A stretch of 47,349 bases of DNA from Deltaproteobacteria bacterium. Lineage in GTDB: Bacteria; Desulfobacterota; BSN033; UBA1163. Location of the stretch: contig JAGVBT010000115.1 in the NCBI GenBank assembly GCA_020059605.1, forward strand, positions 1-47,349, in the 5' to 3' direction. The position numbers and the translations under genes are program-made. Positions 24,970 through 34,460 of the stretch are shown here, in pieces (the stretch's first letter is position 1; each line of letters starts with the position of its first letter). The notes beneath the pieces were generated by a model. That model saw only the letters and a list, made by a program, of their open reading frames with translations, ran no database searches and was not told where the DNA came from.

Positions 24970-25830
24970 ATGGAGACCGGTATATCAAGCATCACGAGAG
25001 AAGTCATCATTGGGGATGGCCATCCCACAGCGCTTATCGGCGAGCGGATCAATCCTGCCGGTAGAAAAAAACTCCAAGAAGCTCTAAAGAGGGGCGACCT
25101 GGAGATGGTCCAGAGAGAGGCCCTAAGCCAAGCCGAAGCCGGTGCAGACATTCTTGATGTCAGCGTAGGAACATTCGGTGTGGATGAAGTGAAGCTGCTT
25201 CCTGAGGCCGTGCAATTAGTGATCGAAACGGTAGACCTCCCTCTGTGCATTGACAGCGCTTATCCTAAGGCAATGGAGGCGGCGCTCAAAGTCTACAAGG
25301 GGAAACCCCTCGTCAATTCGGTAACAGGCGAAGAGCACTCTTTAGCCAGGGTTCTGCCTCTGGTCAAGGATTACGGAGCGGCCGTGATCGGTTTGGTGCA
25401 AGACGACGAGGGAATCCCAAAAAATTCGGAACGGCGATTAGCCATTACCCGAAAAATAGTGGAGCGCGCTGAATCGGCCGGCATCTCTCGAAGGGATATT
25501 CTCATTGATTGCCTAACGTTTGCCGTGGGAGCCGATCCCACTTCTGGGTCAATCGTCATTGATACGATTCGAAAGATTAAGGCCGAATTGGGAGTAAACC
25601 TGACACTGGGAGCAAGCAATGTCTCTTTTGGCTTGCCTGATCGTTCCTTGCTCAATAAGGCATTCGTCGCAATGGCTATTGCCGCAGGTGTCACCTGTCT
25701 TATTGTGGATGTCGCACAAGTACAGTCTGCTGTCTTAGCCGCTGATCTGATCATGGGCCGCGACAGACGGGCGAGGCGCTATATCGAAGCTTATAGACAA
25801 CGCCAGACTCCGCACGAACAGAAGGAGTGA
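24970..25830 (+). CDS. Methyltetrahydrofolate:corrinoid methyltransferase-like protein (pterin-binding)
   Basis: A 286-residue pterin-binding (DHPS-like) barrel of the AcsE/MetH/MtvA type: GERINPAGRKKLQ, ILDVSVGTFGVDE, CIDSAYPKAMEAAL, VNSVTGEE, DCLTFAVGAD and LGASNVSFGLPDR. It would move a methyl group between the corrinoid protein and tetrahydrofolate. ATG 24970 is chosen because AAGGAGG lies 10 nt upstream; a TTG at 24937 overlaps the preceding stop and has no such site. It closes the cassette. The strand motif is LDVS rather than the usual LDVN. The 183 nt downstream contain no gene. Confidence 0.9.
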   Translation: METGISSITREVIIGDGHPTALIGERINPAGRKKLQEALKRGDLEMVQREALSQAEAGADILDVSVGTFGVDEVKLLPEAVQLVIETVDLPLCIDSAYPKAMEAALKVYKGKPLVNSVTGEEHSLARVLPLVKDYGAAVIGLVQDDEGIPKNSERRLAITRKIVERAESAGISRRDILIDCLTFAVGADPTSGSIVIDTIRKIKAELGVNLTLGASNVSFGLPDRSLLNKAFVAMAIAAGVTCLIVDVAQVQSAVLAADLIMGRDRRARRYIEAYRQRQTPHEQKE

Positions 25831-26013
25831 GGTCAGGCTAACTGTGGAGCACCTCGTTTTTGAATTGCCGGATCAAACATGAGGTAAGGGTTAAGTATTC
25901 CTTTTCAACCCCTAATCTTTACCGAAAAATAGGATTAAAACAATTTTTGGGAAACGCCTTCCTTTGGCAGAGGAGTAAAGGCCCTGAAATTATTTGAAGT
26001 TGATGGAAGTAAC

Positions 26014-27621
26014 ATGCAAGAAAAGTTTTTACTAAAAGAATTATGCCGGTATGCCATAGGAACCTGGGCTGACATCATTTATCGAAACGCCCTTCTTTAC
26101 CCGGAATACGAAGCGTTTGTCTATGGTAAAGATAGGATCACATTTGCCCAATTTAATGCCAGGGTGAATAGATTGATCCATGCCCTTCATTCCATGGGTG
26201 TTAAAAAGGGGGACGGGATCGGCATTTTTTCATGGAATTGCCTTGATCATTGTGATGTCTATGGATCAGCAATGAAGGGCGGATTGATCCTCTCCCCATT
26301 CAGCCCTCGACTACAAACCAGTGAACTGGATTACCTGATCAACTATTCAGAAATCAATACGCTTTTTATTGGCTGCGAATTCATAGAAATGGTGAGTCAG
26401 TTGCGCTCGCGCTTTCCCAAGGTTAAAAACTACATCTCTCTTGAAACATCTGCTCCCGGTATGGTTTCCCACCATGACCTGCTAATGGCTCATTCAGAAG
26501 AAGAACCCGATGTTCAGGTGAGAGAAGAAGACCCATTCCTCATCTTCTATACGAGTGGCACGACAGGCACACCCCGTGGCGCCCTTTATACCCAGGGGCG
26601 TAATATTGAGAATACCAGGACGAAAACTCTTCAAATAGGTGTGAAAACGGGTGATAAACATATTATGATCTTACCTCTTTTTCATATCGGAGGATACAGC
26701 CACTTCTGGAGCTTCTTCTATGTGGGGGCAAGCAATGTCATTATGCAACAGAAATCTTTTGATCCTGCAGCTACCTTGCAGGCCATTCAGGAGGAGAGGG
26801 TAACGGATATTCATATCGTCCCTACCCATTTGGTCACCATGCTGGCCCTGCCCAATATTGAGGAATATGATCTAAGTAGTCTGAAATGCATTTGGTATGC
26901 CGCCTCTCCTATGCCTACCGAGTTATTAAAGCGGGGGATGGAGAGATTTGGAGCTATTTTCATGCAGGGATATGGTCAGTCGGAGTCGGGGCCAGATATA
27001 AGTTTTTTTTCAAATAAATCTCATCAAGTCTTAGACAAGTCTCAGGAGGAACAGAAGGTATTGGCTTCATGCGGTCAACCCTGCGTGGGGGTGCATGTCA
27101 GGATCGTTGATGGGAACAACAATGATGTGAAACCCAATGAAGTGGGAGAGGTTGTGGTGCAAAGCAAAACAGTGATGGTGGAATACTGGCATAATCCGGA
27201 TGAGACTCGAAATGTCATGATGGATGGGTGGCTCCATACAGGCGACACGGGATATTATGACCGGAAGGGGTACATCTACTTGGTTGATAGGAAGATGGAC
27301 ATGATTGTTACTGGAGGGGAGAATGTCTATCCTCGGGAAGTGGAGGAGGTTCTCTACCGACATCCTGCAGTCGCCGAGGCTGCTGTTATTGGTGTTCCCG
27401 ATAAGTTATGGATAGAACGGGTTCATGCGATTCTCGTCTTAAAGGAGGGGCAGCGCGTTACGGAGGATGAGATTATTGAATTTTGTAGACACAATCTGGC
27501 ACGCTATAAAGCCCCCAAAACGGTTGAGTTAATTGAGTCTTTGCCAAAGAATCCACAAGGTAAGATTCTAAAAAGAGAACTTAGAGAAAAGTATTGGAAA
27601 GGGATGGAGAGAAGCATTTGA
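26014..27621 (+). CDS. AMP-forming acyl-CoA synthetase
   Basis: A 535-residue ANL-superfamily ligase with ATP-binding FYTSGTTGTPRG, GYGQSESGP, the hinge GWLHTGDTGYYDRKGY and DRKMDMIVTGGENVYP, and the C-terminal catalytic Lys in PQGKILKRELR. It activates a carboxylic acid to acyl-CoA; the acid is unknown. It follows the corrinoid cassette by 183 nt and lies before a convergent FadR-type regulator, so it may be part of either module. Confidence 0.92.
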   Translation: MQEKFLLKELCRYAIGTWADIIYRNALLYPEYEAFVYGKDRITFAQFNARVNRLIHALHSMGVKKGDGIGIFSWNCLDHCDVYGSAMKGGLILSPFSPRLQTSELDYLINYSEINTLFIGCEFIEMVSQLRSRFPKVKNYISLETSAPGMVSHHDLLMAHSEEEPDVQVREEDPFLIFYTSGTTGTPRGALYTQGRNIENTRTKTLQIGVKTGDKHIMILPLFHIGGYSHFWSFFYVGASNVIMQQKSFDPAATLQAIQEERVTDIHIVPTHLVTMLALPNIEEYDLSSLKCIWYAASPMPTELLKRGMERFGAIFMQGYGQSESGPDISFFSNKSHQVLDKSQEEQKVLASCGQPCVGVHVRIVDGNNNDVKPNEVGEVVVQSKTVMVEYWHNPDETRNVMMDGWLHTGDTGYYDRKGYIYLVDRKMDMIVTGGENVYPREVEEVLYRHPAVAEAAVIGVPDKLWIERVHAILVLKEGQRVTEDEIIEFCRHNLARYKAPKTVELIESLPKNPQGKILKRELREKYWKGMERSI

Positions 27622-27765
27622 AAAACAGTAAATCTTTAAGGCGAAGTTTCCCTCACTCCATCTGCCTGCTCTCGCCATATTGAAAGCGCTGATCAATATC
27701 ATTGTAACAGGGAGATATACTGAGACCCTTATGGAATGACGAAGGTCTTTCTTTTGTATTGGAAT

Positions 27766-28500
27766 CTAAAAGGAAGAGAAGGTATTTTTTTCTCGGTAGG
27801 TCCTCTCCATTTTGATAAAATATTCGCCGAAGTCAAGGGTGTGTCTTTTCATTGCCTCATACGCGGCCTCCGCATCACCGGCCACCACTGCCTTCACAAC
27901 AGAGCAATGCATTCCCTTCGGATGAACAGTATCCACGTCAGGATTGACTGCCTCGACGACCCTTTTCGTCAATTTTAGCAAGGACCTCATCAGGGCTTCG
28001 AGAAAGCGGTTTCCACACATTTGAGCCAAAATGAAATGGGCTCTTTGCTTCCTTTCCACATCTAACGATAAGGTTGCAATAGGGAGTTCTTCGGCCTCCA
28101 AAGCCTCCTTCAACTGCTGTGCATATTCTGGCGTGATGTTTAATGCGGCTAACCGGGCTACTTCAGGTTCAATGATAATTCTTACATGGTGAAGTTCAGG
28201 GATTGAAATCTTATCAGTTAAAAATAGATCCACAAAAGCGTTTACCAGATAATCGAAGGTTAATTCGGTGACATAAGCACCTCCTGTTACACCTTGCCGT
28301 GTCACTATAAAACCGGCATGCTCCAACTTCCGTAGAGCTTCCCGTATGGCCATGCGACTCACCTGAAATTGTTCTGACAGGTCTCGTTCGGAAGGCAGTT
28401 TATCGCCAAGCTTAAAGTTGCCGGTTAAGATAGATTCCTTGAGTTGTTCAATAATCGCTTCTGATACCCGTAATTGCCTCACAGGTTTAAACTTTGGCAT
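27766..28500 (-). CDS. GntR/FadR-family (FCD) transcriptional regulator
   Basis: A 244-residue regulator: an N-terminal winged helix (LPSERDLSEQFQVSRMAIREALRKLEHAGFIVTRQ) and a C-terminal all-helical FCD effector domain with candidate metal/ligand residues (HHVRIIIEPEVARLAAL, then AHFILAQMCGNRFL and KGMHCSVVKAV). FCD regulators usually bind organic acids or acyl-CoAs. It is divergent from the first liv-type importer, and a strong promoter in the gap carries a partial FadR-type operator, so it probably controls uptake by substrate level. Confidence 0.92.
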   Translation of the reverse strand: MPKFKPVRQLRVSEAIIEQLKESILTGNFKLGDKLPSERDLSEQFQVSRMAIREALRKLEHAGFIVTRQGVTGGAYVTELTFDYLVNAFVDLFLTDKISIPELHHVRIIIEPEVARLAALNITPEYAQQLKEALEAEELPIATLSLDVERKQRAHFILAQMCGNRFLEALMRSLLKLTKRVVEAVNPDVDTVHPKGMHCSVVKAVVAGDAEAAYEAMKRHTLDFGEYFIKMERTYREKNTFSSF

Positions 28501-28643
28501 ATTTCATCCCCCAGACCATGATATTTTCGTTAAAAGAAAAAACATTAAAAATATAATGTTTAACAAAAACAACTTGTTACATCACCACGTAACGAACTTT
28601 TCAAAATGATATTATAAAAAAAATTATTTTTCAATTATTTTTC

Positions 28644-28672
28644 TTGACAAAATTATTTGATTGGTCTAATAA
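28644..28672 (+). promoter_or_regulatory. Sigma-70 promoter with FadR-type operator overlap
   Basis: TTGACA at 28644, a 17-nt spacer, then TAATAA at 28667. The spacer end and the -10 box form ATTGGTCTAATAAT, in which the left half ATTGGT is the FadR/GntR-FCD half-site and the right half is partial. It would start transcription near 28679, about 130 nt before the importer's first gene. The rest of the gap 28501-28807 is very AT-rich and shows no gene. Confidence 0.7.
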
Positions 28673-28807
28673 TTGTACCTAATTTTCAATTAAGAGATTT
28701 TTAAAATTCATCAATCACAAAAAATATTCATAACATTTGTAAAATCAAATCGTTTGTATTTCATGACAAGAGACGAGTATTAGACTGATCAGGAGATATT
28801 AAAATAG

Positions 28808-29626
28808 GTGGAAAAAGATAGACAAGTTAAATTACAGATTGATAAAGTGTCGCTTAGCTTTGGTGGTGTCAGTGCCCTTGTTGACGTGAGCCTGGACATC
28901 AGGGATAAGGAGATACTGGCTATTATCGGACCTAATGGTGCCGGAAAGACCGCTCTACTCAACTGCATCAATGGGTTCTATAAGCCTCAAAAAGGCGAGA
29001 TATATTACGAGGGGCAAAAAATTACCCGGATGCGACCGGATAAGCTGGCCAGACTCGGTATTGCAAGAACATTCCAGAACATCGAACTGTATACCCACCT
29101 GAGCACTCAAGACAATCTCATGGCTGCCCGACACGTTCTGATGGAGCATAACTTCATCGCCGGTGCGCTCTACCTTGGCTGGGCGCAAAAGGAGGAGATT
29201 GAACACCGCCAGGTTGTTGAAGAGATTATCGACTTCTTGGAAATAGCACCCATCAGAAAAAGGATCGTTGGCCTTCTGCCCTATGGAATGAGAAAGAGGG
29301 TTGAGCTGGCAAGGGCATTGGCTCTGGGGCCGAAAGTCTTGCTTCTTGACGAGCCTATGGCAGGGATGAATCTGGAGGAAAAGGAAGATATTGCCCGCTT
29401 TATCATTGATGTATTCGAAGGTCAGGGGGCCTCCTATCCTGATACACCCGTTCTAAGGGATGGAATTCGTTCTATCATCCTCGTCGAACATGATATGGGA
29501 GTGGTCATGGATATTGCGGACAGGATAATCGTCCTCGATTTTGGGCGCAAGATTGCTGAGGGCACTCCTGCAGAGATTAGTAGCAATCCCGAGGTGATAA
29601 AAGCTTATCTTGGGAAAGAAAAATAG
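28808..29626 (+). CDS. Branched-chain-type ABC transporter ATP-binding protein (LivG-like)
   Basis: A 272-residue ATPase: Walker A GPNGAGKTALLN, signature LPYGMRKRVELARAL (the Liv-type variant of LSGGQ), Walker B VLLLDEPMAGM and the EHDM switch His. The GTG start at 28808 follows AGGAG at about 12 nt. It is the first gene of the importer downstream of the operator-linked promoter. An insertion of about 15 residues after Walker B (FEGQGASYPDTPVLRDG) is longer than in typical LivG. Confidence 0.92.
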   Translation: MEKDRQVKLQIDKVSLSFGGVSALVDVSLDIRDKEILAIIGPNGAGKTALLNCINGFYKPQKGEIYYEGQKITRMRPDKLARLGIARTFQNIELYTHLSTQDNLMAARHVLMEHNFIAGALYLGWAQKEEIEHRQVVEEIIDFLEIAPIRKRIVGLLPYGMRKRVELARALALGPKVLLLDEPMAGMNLEEKEDIARFIIDVFEGQGASYPDTPVLRDGIRSIILVEHDMGVVMDIADRIIVLDFGRKIAEGTPAEISSNPEVIKAYLGKEK

Positions 29627-29636
29627 GTATGGAATA

Positions 29637-30431
29637 ATGCTGCAGGTAAACAATATTGAAGTTGTTTATATGAATGTTATTCAGGTGCTACGAGGTGTAT
29701 CGCTCGATGTGAGTGATGGCAAGATCATTGCCCTGCTTGGAGCGAATGGTGCGGGTAAGACAACCACATTAAAAGCTGTATCAGGAATGTTGAGAACGGA
29801 GGAGGGAGAGGTCACCGACGGCAGCATCGATTTTGATGGGGAGAGGATAGACAGGTATGGTCCCGAGGATATTGCCGCCATGGGCATAAGCCAGGCGATG
29901 GAGGGGCGAAGGGTTCTCGAACACCTCAGCGTCGAGGAGAATTTACTCGTTGGCGCTTACTGCCGCAAAGACCGGGCCGAGGTAAAGAGAGACATCGAAA
30001 GGGTCTTTAACTGGTTCCCAAAAATTAAACAACTCCGCCGCCAGATGAGCGGGTATTTGTCCGGCGGTGAACAGCAGATGTTAGTGATAGGACGGGCACT
30101 CATGGCGCGTCCGAGGCTAATGCTTCTGGATGAGCCTTCCCTTGGTCTTGCCCCTTTGCTGGTGGAGGAGATTTATGAAATTATCGCAAGAATCAATAGT
30201 GAACAAAGAATGGCCATCCTCCTCGTGGAACAAAATGTTAGAGCGGCTCTCGGCATCGCAGATTATGGTTATGTGATGGAGAATGGAAGGGTTGTTTTGG
30301 ATGGCCCGGCTGAAAAGTTAAAGGATAATGAGGATGTTCGGGAATTCTACCTGGGGTTGTCCGCTGTTGGTTCTAAAAAAAGCTATCGTGAAGTTAAGCA
30401 CTACCGGCGAAGGAAGAGGTGGCTGGCGTAA
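29637..30431 (+). CDS. Branched-chain-type ABC transporter ATP-binding protein (LivF-like)
   Basis: A 264-residue ATPase: Walker A GANGAGKTTTLK, signature LSGGEQQMLVIGRAL, Walker B LMLLDEPSLGLAP and the conserved VEQN. ATG 29637 gives a 10-nt gap after LivG; an upstream TTG lies inside the livG reading frame and would overlap it. The C-terminus (YREVKHYRRRKRW) is a basic tail longer than usual. Confidence 0.92.
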   Translation: MLQVNNIEVVYMNVIQVLRGVSLDVSDGKIIALLGANGAGKTTTLKAVSGMLRTEEGEVTDGSIDFDGERIDRYGPEDIAAMGISQAMEGRRVLEHLSVEENLLVGAYCRKDRAEVKRDIERVFNWFPKIKQLRRQMSGYLSGGEQQMLVIGRALMARPRLMLLDEPSLGLAPLLVEEIYEIIARINSEQRMAILLVEQNVRAALGIADYGYVMENGRVVLDGPAEKLKDNEDVREFYLGLSAVGSKKSYREVKHYRRRKRWLA

Positions 30432-30501
30432 TAACAGCATAGCGCAGAGCGCATAGAGCATAGCGTAATTTCTTGATCACCTCATCATTACATACGAGGG
30501 A

Positions 30502-32442
30502 ATGATAACTTCGATGGATCAACTCTATAAAGGAAAGGGTGATACCTGGCCCAAGGTTCTCAAATATAGCTATGAGAAATATGGCGACAACCATCGGGCC
30601 ATCCGATACAAGCACTATGGTATTTGGCAGCCTTGCACCTGGAAGGACTACTATCTCAGCGTGAAATACTTGGCCCTTGGGTTACTCTCTCTCGGATTTG
30701 AACCCGGAGACAAAGTGATGATCATAGGAGACAACGCCCCACAGTGGTATTACGCTGAGCTGGCCGCTCAGGCGAACCATGGAGTTTCAGTGGGATTGTA
30801 TTCGGATTTAACGCCGATGGAGGTAAAATATATTGCTGAAAATTCTGAGGCGCGATTCGCTGTTGTTGAAGATCAGGAGCAGGTTGATAAGTTTCTCCAG
30901 ATCAAAAACGAGCTCCCCTTGTTGAAAAAGGTTATCTACTGGAACTATAAAGGATTGGCCCACTATGATGATTCCATGTTGATGGGATATCGGGAGGTTC
31001 TGCAACAAGGGAAGAAATACGAGGAAGAGCACCCCGGGCTGTTTGAGGGGAATGTGGATACCGGCAAAGCGGATGACGTCTGCGCCCTTGTTTACACCTC
31101 GGGAACCACTTGCGTGGCACCCAAGGGAGCCATCCATACCTACCGAACAATGAGGGCCGGAGCAGACTATCACTTGAATCTTGACCCATGGTATGAGAAT
31201 GATAATGTCGTCCCCTACCTGCCACCTGCCTGGATGACTGAGCAATGGTTTGGAATTGGTTGCCACCTTCTGTCGGCGAGCATACTTAACTTCGCTGAGG
31301 GACCGGAGACCCAGCAGAGGGACACAAAAGAGATACAGCCCAATATCGTGGCCTATGGCGCCCGGCAATGGGAAGGACAGGCAGCGATGGTTCAGGCACG
31401 GATTCATGGTGCTGATGCCTTGAAAAGGTTTGCCTTCCGTGTGCTGATGCCCATTGGCTATAAGATGGCTGACCTGCGGTATAGAAAAGAGAAGCCAAAC
31501 TTCATCTTGAGAATGCTCTATGCATTGGCGGACCTCTCCTTTTTCCGGCCTCTGAAGGCCAGCTTGGGTCTGTCAAATGCCAGAATCTGCTATACCACCG
31601 GGGCGATGCTCAGCCCGGATGCCTTCCAGTTTTATCATGCCCTCAATCTTCCCCTCAAAAGCCTGTATGGAACGACAGAAGGAGGTGCTCTAACCGGCGC
31701 GAAGAATGATGACATCCGTTTTGAAACCGTCGGTCCTGCTCACAAAGGGACAGAGGTGAAAATTACCGATAAGGGGGAACTGATCTATCGGCAGCCCGGT
31801 GTCTTTGTCGGTTATTACAAAGATCAGGGCAAGACCGCTGAGGTGCTTAAGGATGGGTGGTTTTATAGCGGAGACTGCGGCTTTATCAGGGAGGATGGAC
31901 ACATTGTGTTTGTGGATAGGGTCAAGGATCTCATTCCACTGGACGGTGGAAATAAACTGGCCCCCCAATTTATTGAGAGTCGACTGAGGTTCAGTCCTTA
32001 CATTAAGGATGCCTGGGTTTTATCGGGCCCGAACAGATCCTACGCGTCAGCGATTATCATCATTAACTATCTTAATGTCGGCAGGTGGGCTGGCCAGAGG
32101 AGGGTGGCTTATTCTACTTTCGCCGAGCTTTCACAAAGACAGGAGGTTCAGGAACTGGTAAAGCAATCCATCGACAGAATAAACAGCACCTTACCCCCGG
32201 GCTCCAAGATAAAGAAATATGTCAATCTGCACAAGGAATTTGACCCTGATGAAGGTGAGTTAACAAGAAATAGGAAACTGAGAAGGACTTTATTGGAAGA
32301 GCGCTACCAAGGGCTTATCGATGCAATTTATGCGGGGAAGACAGAGGTTACCATCGAAGCTCGGGTCAGATCCCAGGATGGTCCGACGAGAACGGCAAAG
32401 ACAATTCTAAACATCAAGTCTGTTGAAGGGGCTGCCTTATGA
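30502..32442 (+). CDS. Long AMP-forming acyl-CoA synthetase (FadD15-like)
   Basis: A 646-residue ANL ligase of the long-chain type: P-loop VYTSGTTCVAPKG, LYGTTEGGA and GWFYSGDCGFIREDG with the adenylate-binding DRVKDLIPLDGG. The catalytic C-terminal Lys region is not the usual GKILKRELR; the end reads ELTRNRKLRRTLLEERY, as in FadD15-type proteins. It sits inside the importer operon between livF and livH, overlapping livH by 4 nt, so its substrate is probably the imported acid. This operon arrangement is also common in other Desulfobacterota. Confidence 0.9.
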   Translation: MITSMDQLYKGKGDTWPKVLKYSYEKYGDNHRAIRYKHYGIWQPCTWKDYYLSVKYLALGLLSLGFEPGDKVMIIGDNAPQWYYAELAAQANHGVSVGLYSDLTPMEVKYIAENSEARFAVVEDQEQVDKFLQIKNELPLLKKVIYWNYKGLAHYDDSMLMGYREVLQQGKKYEEEHPGLFEGNVDTGKADDVCALVYTSGTTCVAPKGAIHTYRTMRAGADYHLNLDPWYENDNVVPYLPPAWMTEQWFGIGCHLLSASILNFAEGPETQQRDTKEIQPNIVAYGARQWEGQAAMVQARIHGADALKRFAFRVLMPIGYKMADLRYRKEKPNFILRMLYALADLSFFRPLKASLGLSNARICYTTGAMLSPDAFQFYHALNLPLKSLYGTTEGGALTGAKNDDIRFETVGPAHKGTEVKITDKGELIYRQPGVFVGYYKDQGKTAEVLKDGWFYSGDCGFIREDGHIVFVDRVKDLIPLDGGNKLAPQFIESRLRFSPYIKDAWVLSGPNRSYASAIIIINYLNVGRWAGQRRVAYSTFAELSQRQEVQELVKQSIDRINSTLPPGSKIKKYVNLHKEFDPDEGELTRNRKLRRTLLEERYQGLIDAIYAGKTEVTIEARVRSQDGPTRTAKTILNIKSVEGAAL

Positions 32443-33326
32443 CTTTCTTTCTCCAATTAGTTGTAACTGGTTTTGCTCTTGGTATGATCTATGCCCTTAT
32501 CGCTTTAGGCTTTGTTATCATTCTTAAATGCTCCGAGGCATTTAACATTGCCCAGGGACACTTTGTTTTGATCGGTGGCTATCTCGGCTATACCTTCCTG
32601 GTGACGTTCGGCTTACCAATATGGGGCACCCTGCTAATGGCAATATTAACAGCTATTATAATGGGTTTGTTGATAGAACGCCTCATCTTACGGCCTCTGG
32701 TGGGTCAACCCGTACTCGCGGTCATCATGGTGACCATAGCCTTGGCTACGGTATTAGGGGGACTGGCAACCCTGATCTGGGGTGCCGAATATAAGGCTTA
32801 CCATGGGTTACTGCCAACCATAAATCTGCAGATAGGCTCGATATCAGTACCCTCAGAATCCTTGATTGGACTCATTGTTTCTATAGTTACGGTAGCGATA
32901 CTCATGCTCTTCCTTCGCTATACAAAGATAGGATTGGCGATGAGGGCCACTGCCGAGGATCTACAGGTGGTTCAGAGCGTGGGTATTAAGGCGACGACCG
33001 TCTATGCCGTCTCATGGGTCATTGCCTCTATCGTTGGTGTAATCGGCGGCATCCTCTTGGGGGGCGTATCTGGCGCAAACATGGAACTCGCCGAGATCGG
33101 CCTCAAAGCGTTTGCAGTGGTGTTGTTGGGCGGAGTGAATTCGATCGGTGGGGCAATTGTGGCAGGTATCATACTGGGTATGCTGGAGAATGTAGCCGCC
33201 GGGTACCTGGATCCACTCCTCCCGGGCGGTGGGCTGGCTAAGGTGTTTCCATTTATTGTTATGATCATCGTACTCATCTTCAGGCCATACGGGCTCTTTG
33301 GCCTGGTCAGGATAGAGAGGATTTAA
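32439..33326 (+). CDS. Branched-chain-type ABC permease (LivH-like)
   Basis: A 295-residue permease with about eight hydrophobic helices. The GFVIILKCSEAFNIAQGHF segment near residue 25 is typical of LivH, and the late GGVNSIGGAIVAGIILGMLE loop contains the ATPase-coupling region. It overlaps the ligase stop by 4 nt (ATGA). Confidence 0.92.
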   Translation: MTFFLQLVVTGFALGMIYALIALGFVIILKCSEAFNIAQGHFVLIGGYLGYTFLVTFGLPIWGTLLMAILTAIIMGLLIERLILRPLVGQPVLAVIMVTIALATVLGGLATLIWGAEYKAYHGLLPTINLQIGSISVPSESLIGLIVSIVTVAILMLFLRYTKIGLAMRATAEDLQVVQSVGIKATTVYAVSWVIASIVGVIGGILLGGVSGANMELAEIGLKAFAVVLLGGVNSIGGAIVAGIILGMLENVAAGYLDPLLPGGGLAKVFPFIVMIIVLIFRPYGLFGLVRIERI

Positions 33327-33329
33327 TAA

Positions 33330-34379
33330 ATGGGTTCGCACTTTGGAGCTGTTCAAGAAAGTTATGCGCAGGACTTGGCCATCTTCCGCACCAAGCTTCA
33401 CTGGGGAGCGCTATTTGCTTTCCTCCTCTTTCTTTTTACCTGTCCGCTTTTTTTCAGTGACCGAATGCTGACGATCATGACCATGATCGGTATTGCAGTG
33501 ATCAGCGTCCACGGCCTCAATATTCTGACCGGATACTGTGGCCAAATTTCCATAGGCCATGCAGGTTTTATGGCAGTCGGTGGTTATGCTTCGGCTATTT
33601 TGTGCGCCAAGCTTGGATTTCCATTCTGGATAGCCCTCCCCTGCGGGGCTCTGACCGCAGGAATTGCAGGTTTGATCTTCGGCCTGCCTTCCTTAAAGAT
33701 TAAGGGATTCTACCTCATTATGGCGACCATAGCCGCGCAATTCATCATTATTTGGACCATTATCCAACTCCGAAGCATTACCGGGGGACCCGATGGTTTA
33801 AGCGTGCCCAAACCCGCGATAGGGAGTATCGTGCTGAGCTCCAAAGCCAACTATTTCTATCTGGTGATGGCATTCACCTGCCTGGCTACGCTCCTGGCTA
33901 AAAATATCGTGAGGACCAGGACAGGCAGAGCCTTCATCGCCATCAGGGATAACGACTTAGCGGCGGAGGTCATGGGAATTAGCCTCTGGAGTTACAAGCT
34001 GCAGGCATTCTTTATCGGTTGTGTCTATGCCGGCGTGGCAGGTTCATTGCTCATTCACTACTACAGTTTCGCCAGCATAGACCAGTTTCCCTTTATGGAC
34101 TCGGTCTGGTATTTGGGGATGTTAATCGTAGGGGGCATGGGCAGTACGACAGGGGCTATCATGGGCGCCGTTGCCCTCAGGCTGTTGGATGAGCTCATTA
34201 CGATGGTGGGCCCCATTCTATCCGCAGCCGTTGCTCCTCAGGCAGCGGCCTCGTTGGCTCTTATCTCCCACGGATTAATCATCATCATCTTCCTCATTTT
34301 TGAACCCAGAGGACTTCATCACCGCTGGGAGATGATCAAAGCCTATTTCAGGCTATGGCCTTTTTCACATGAAGAATAG
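33330..34379 (+). CDS. Branched-chain-type ABC permease (LivM-like)
   Basis: A 349-residue permease with LivM signatures GYCGQISIGHAGFMAVGGYA and DNDLAAEVMGISLWSYKLQAF (the ATPase contact). It starts 4 nt after livH and forms the heteromeric channel with it. The N-terminal 30 residues are a cytoplasmic stretch before the first membrane helix. Confidence 0.92.
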   Translation: MGSHFGAVQESYAQDLAIFRTKLHWGALFAFLLFLFTCPLFFSDRMLTIMTMIGIAVISVHGLNILTGYCGQISIGHAGFMAVGGYASAILCAKLGFPFWIALPCGALTAGIAGLIFGLPSLKIKGFYLIMATIAAQFIIIWTIIQLRSITGGPDGLSVPKPAIGSIVLSSKANYFYLVMAFTCLATLLAKNIVRTRTGRAFIAIRDNDLAAEVMGISLWSYKLQAFFIGCVYAGVAGSLLIHYYSFASIDQFPFMDSVWYLGMLIVGGMGSTTGAIMGAVALRLLDELITMVGPILSAAVAPQAAASLALISHGLIIIIFLIFEPRGLHHRWEMIKAYFRLWPFSHEE

Positions 34380-34460
34380 AAGGAGGGGAGGTGATCAGAT
34401 TCAGGGGAATGCCTAATGTATGGTGTCCACTAAACCATAAACGAGAAGAGGAGGAAGAAA

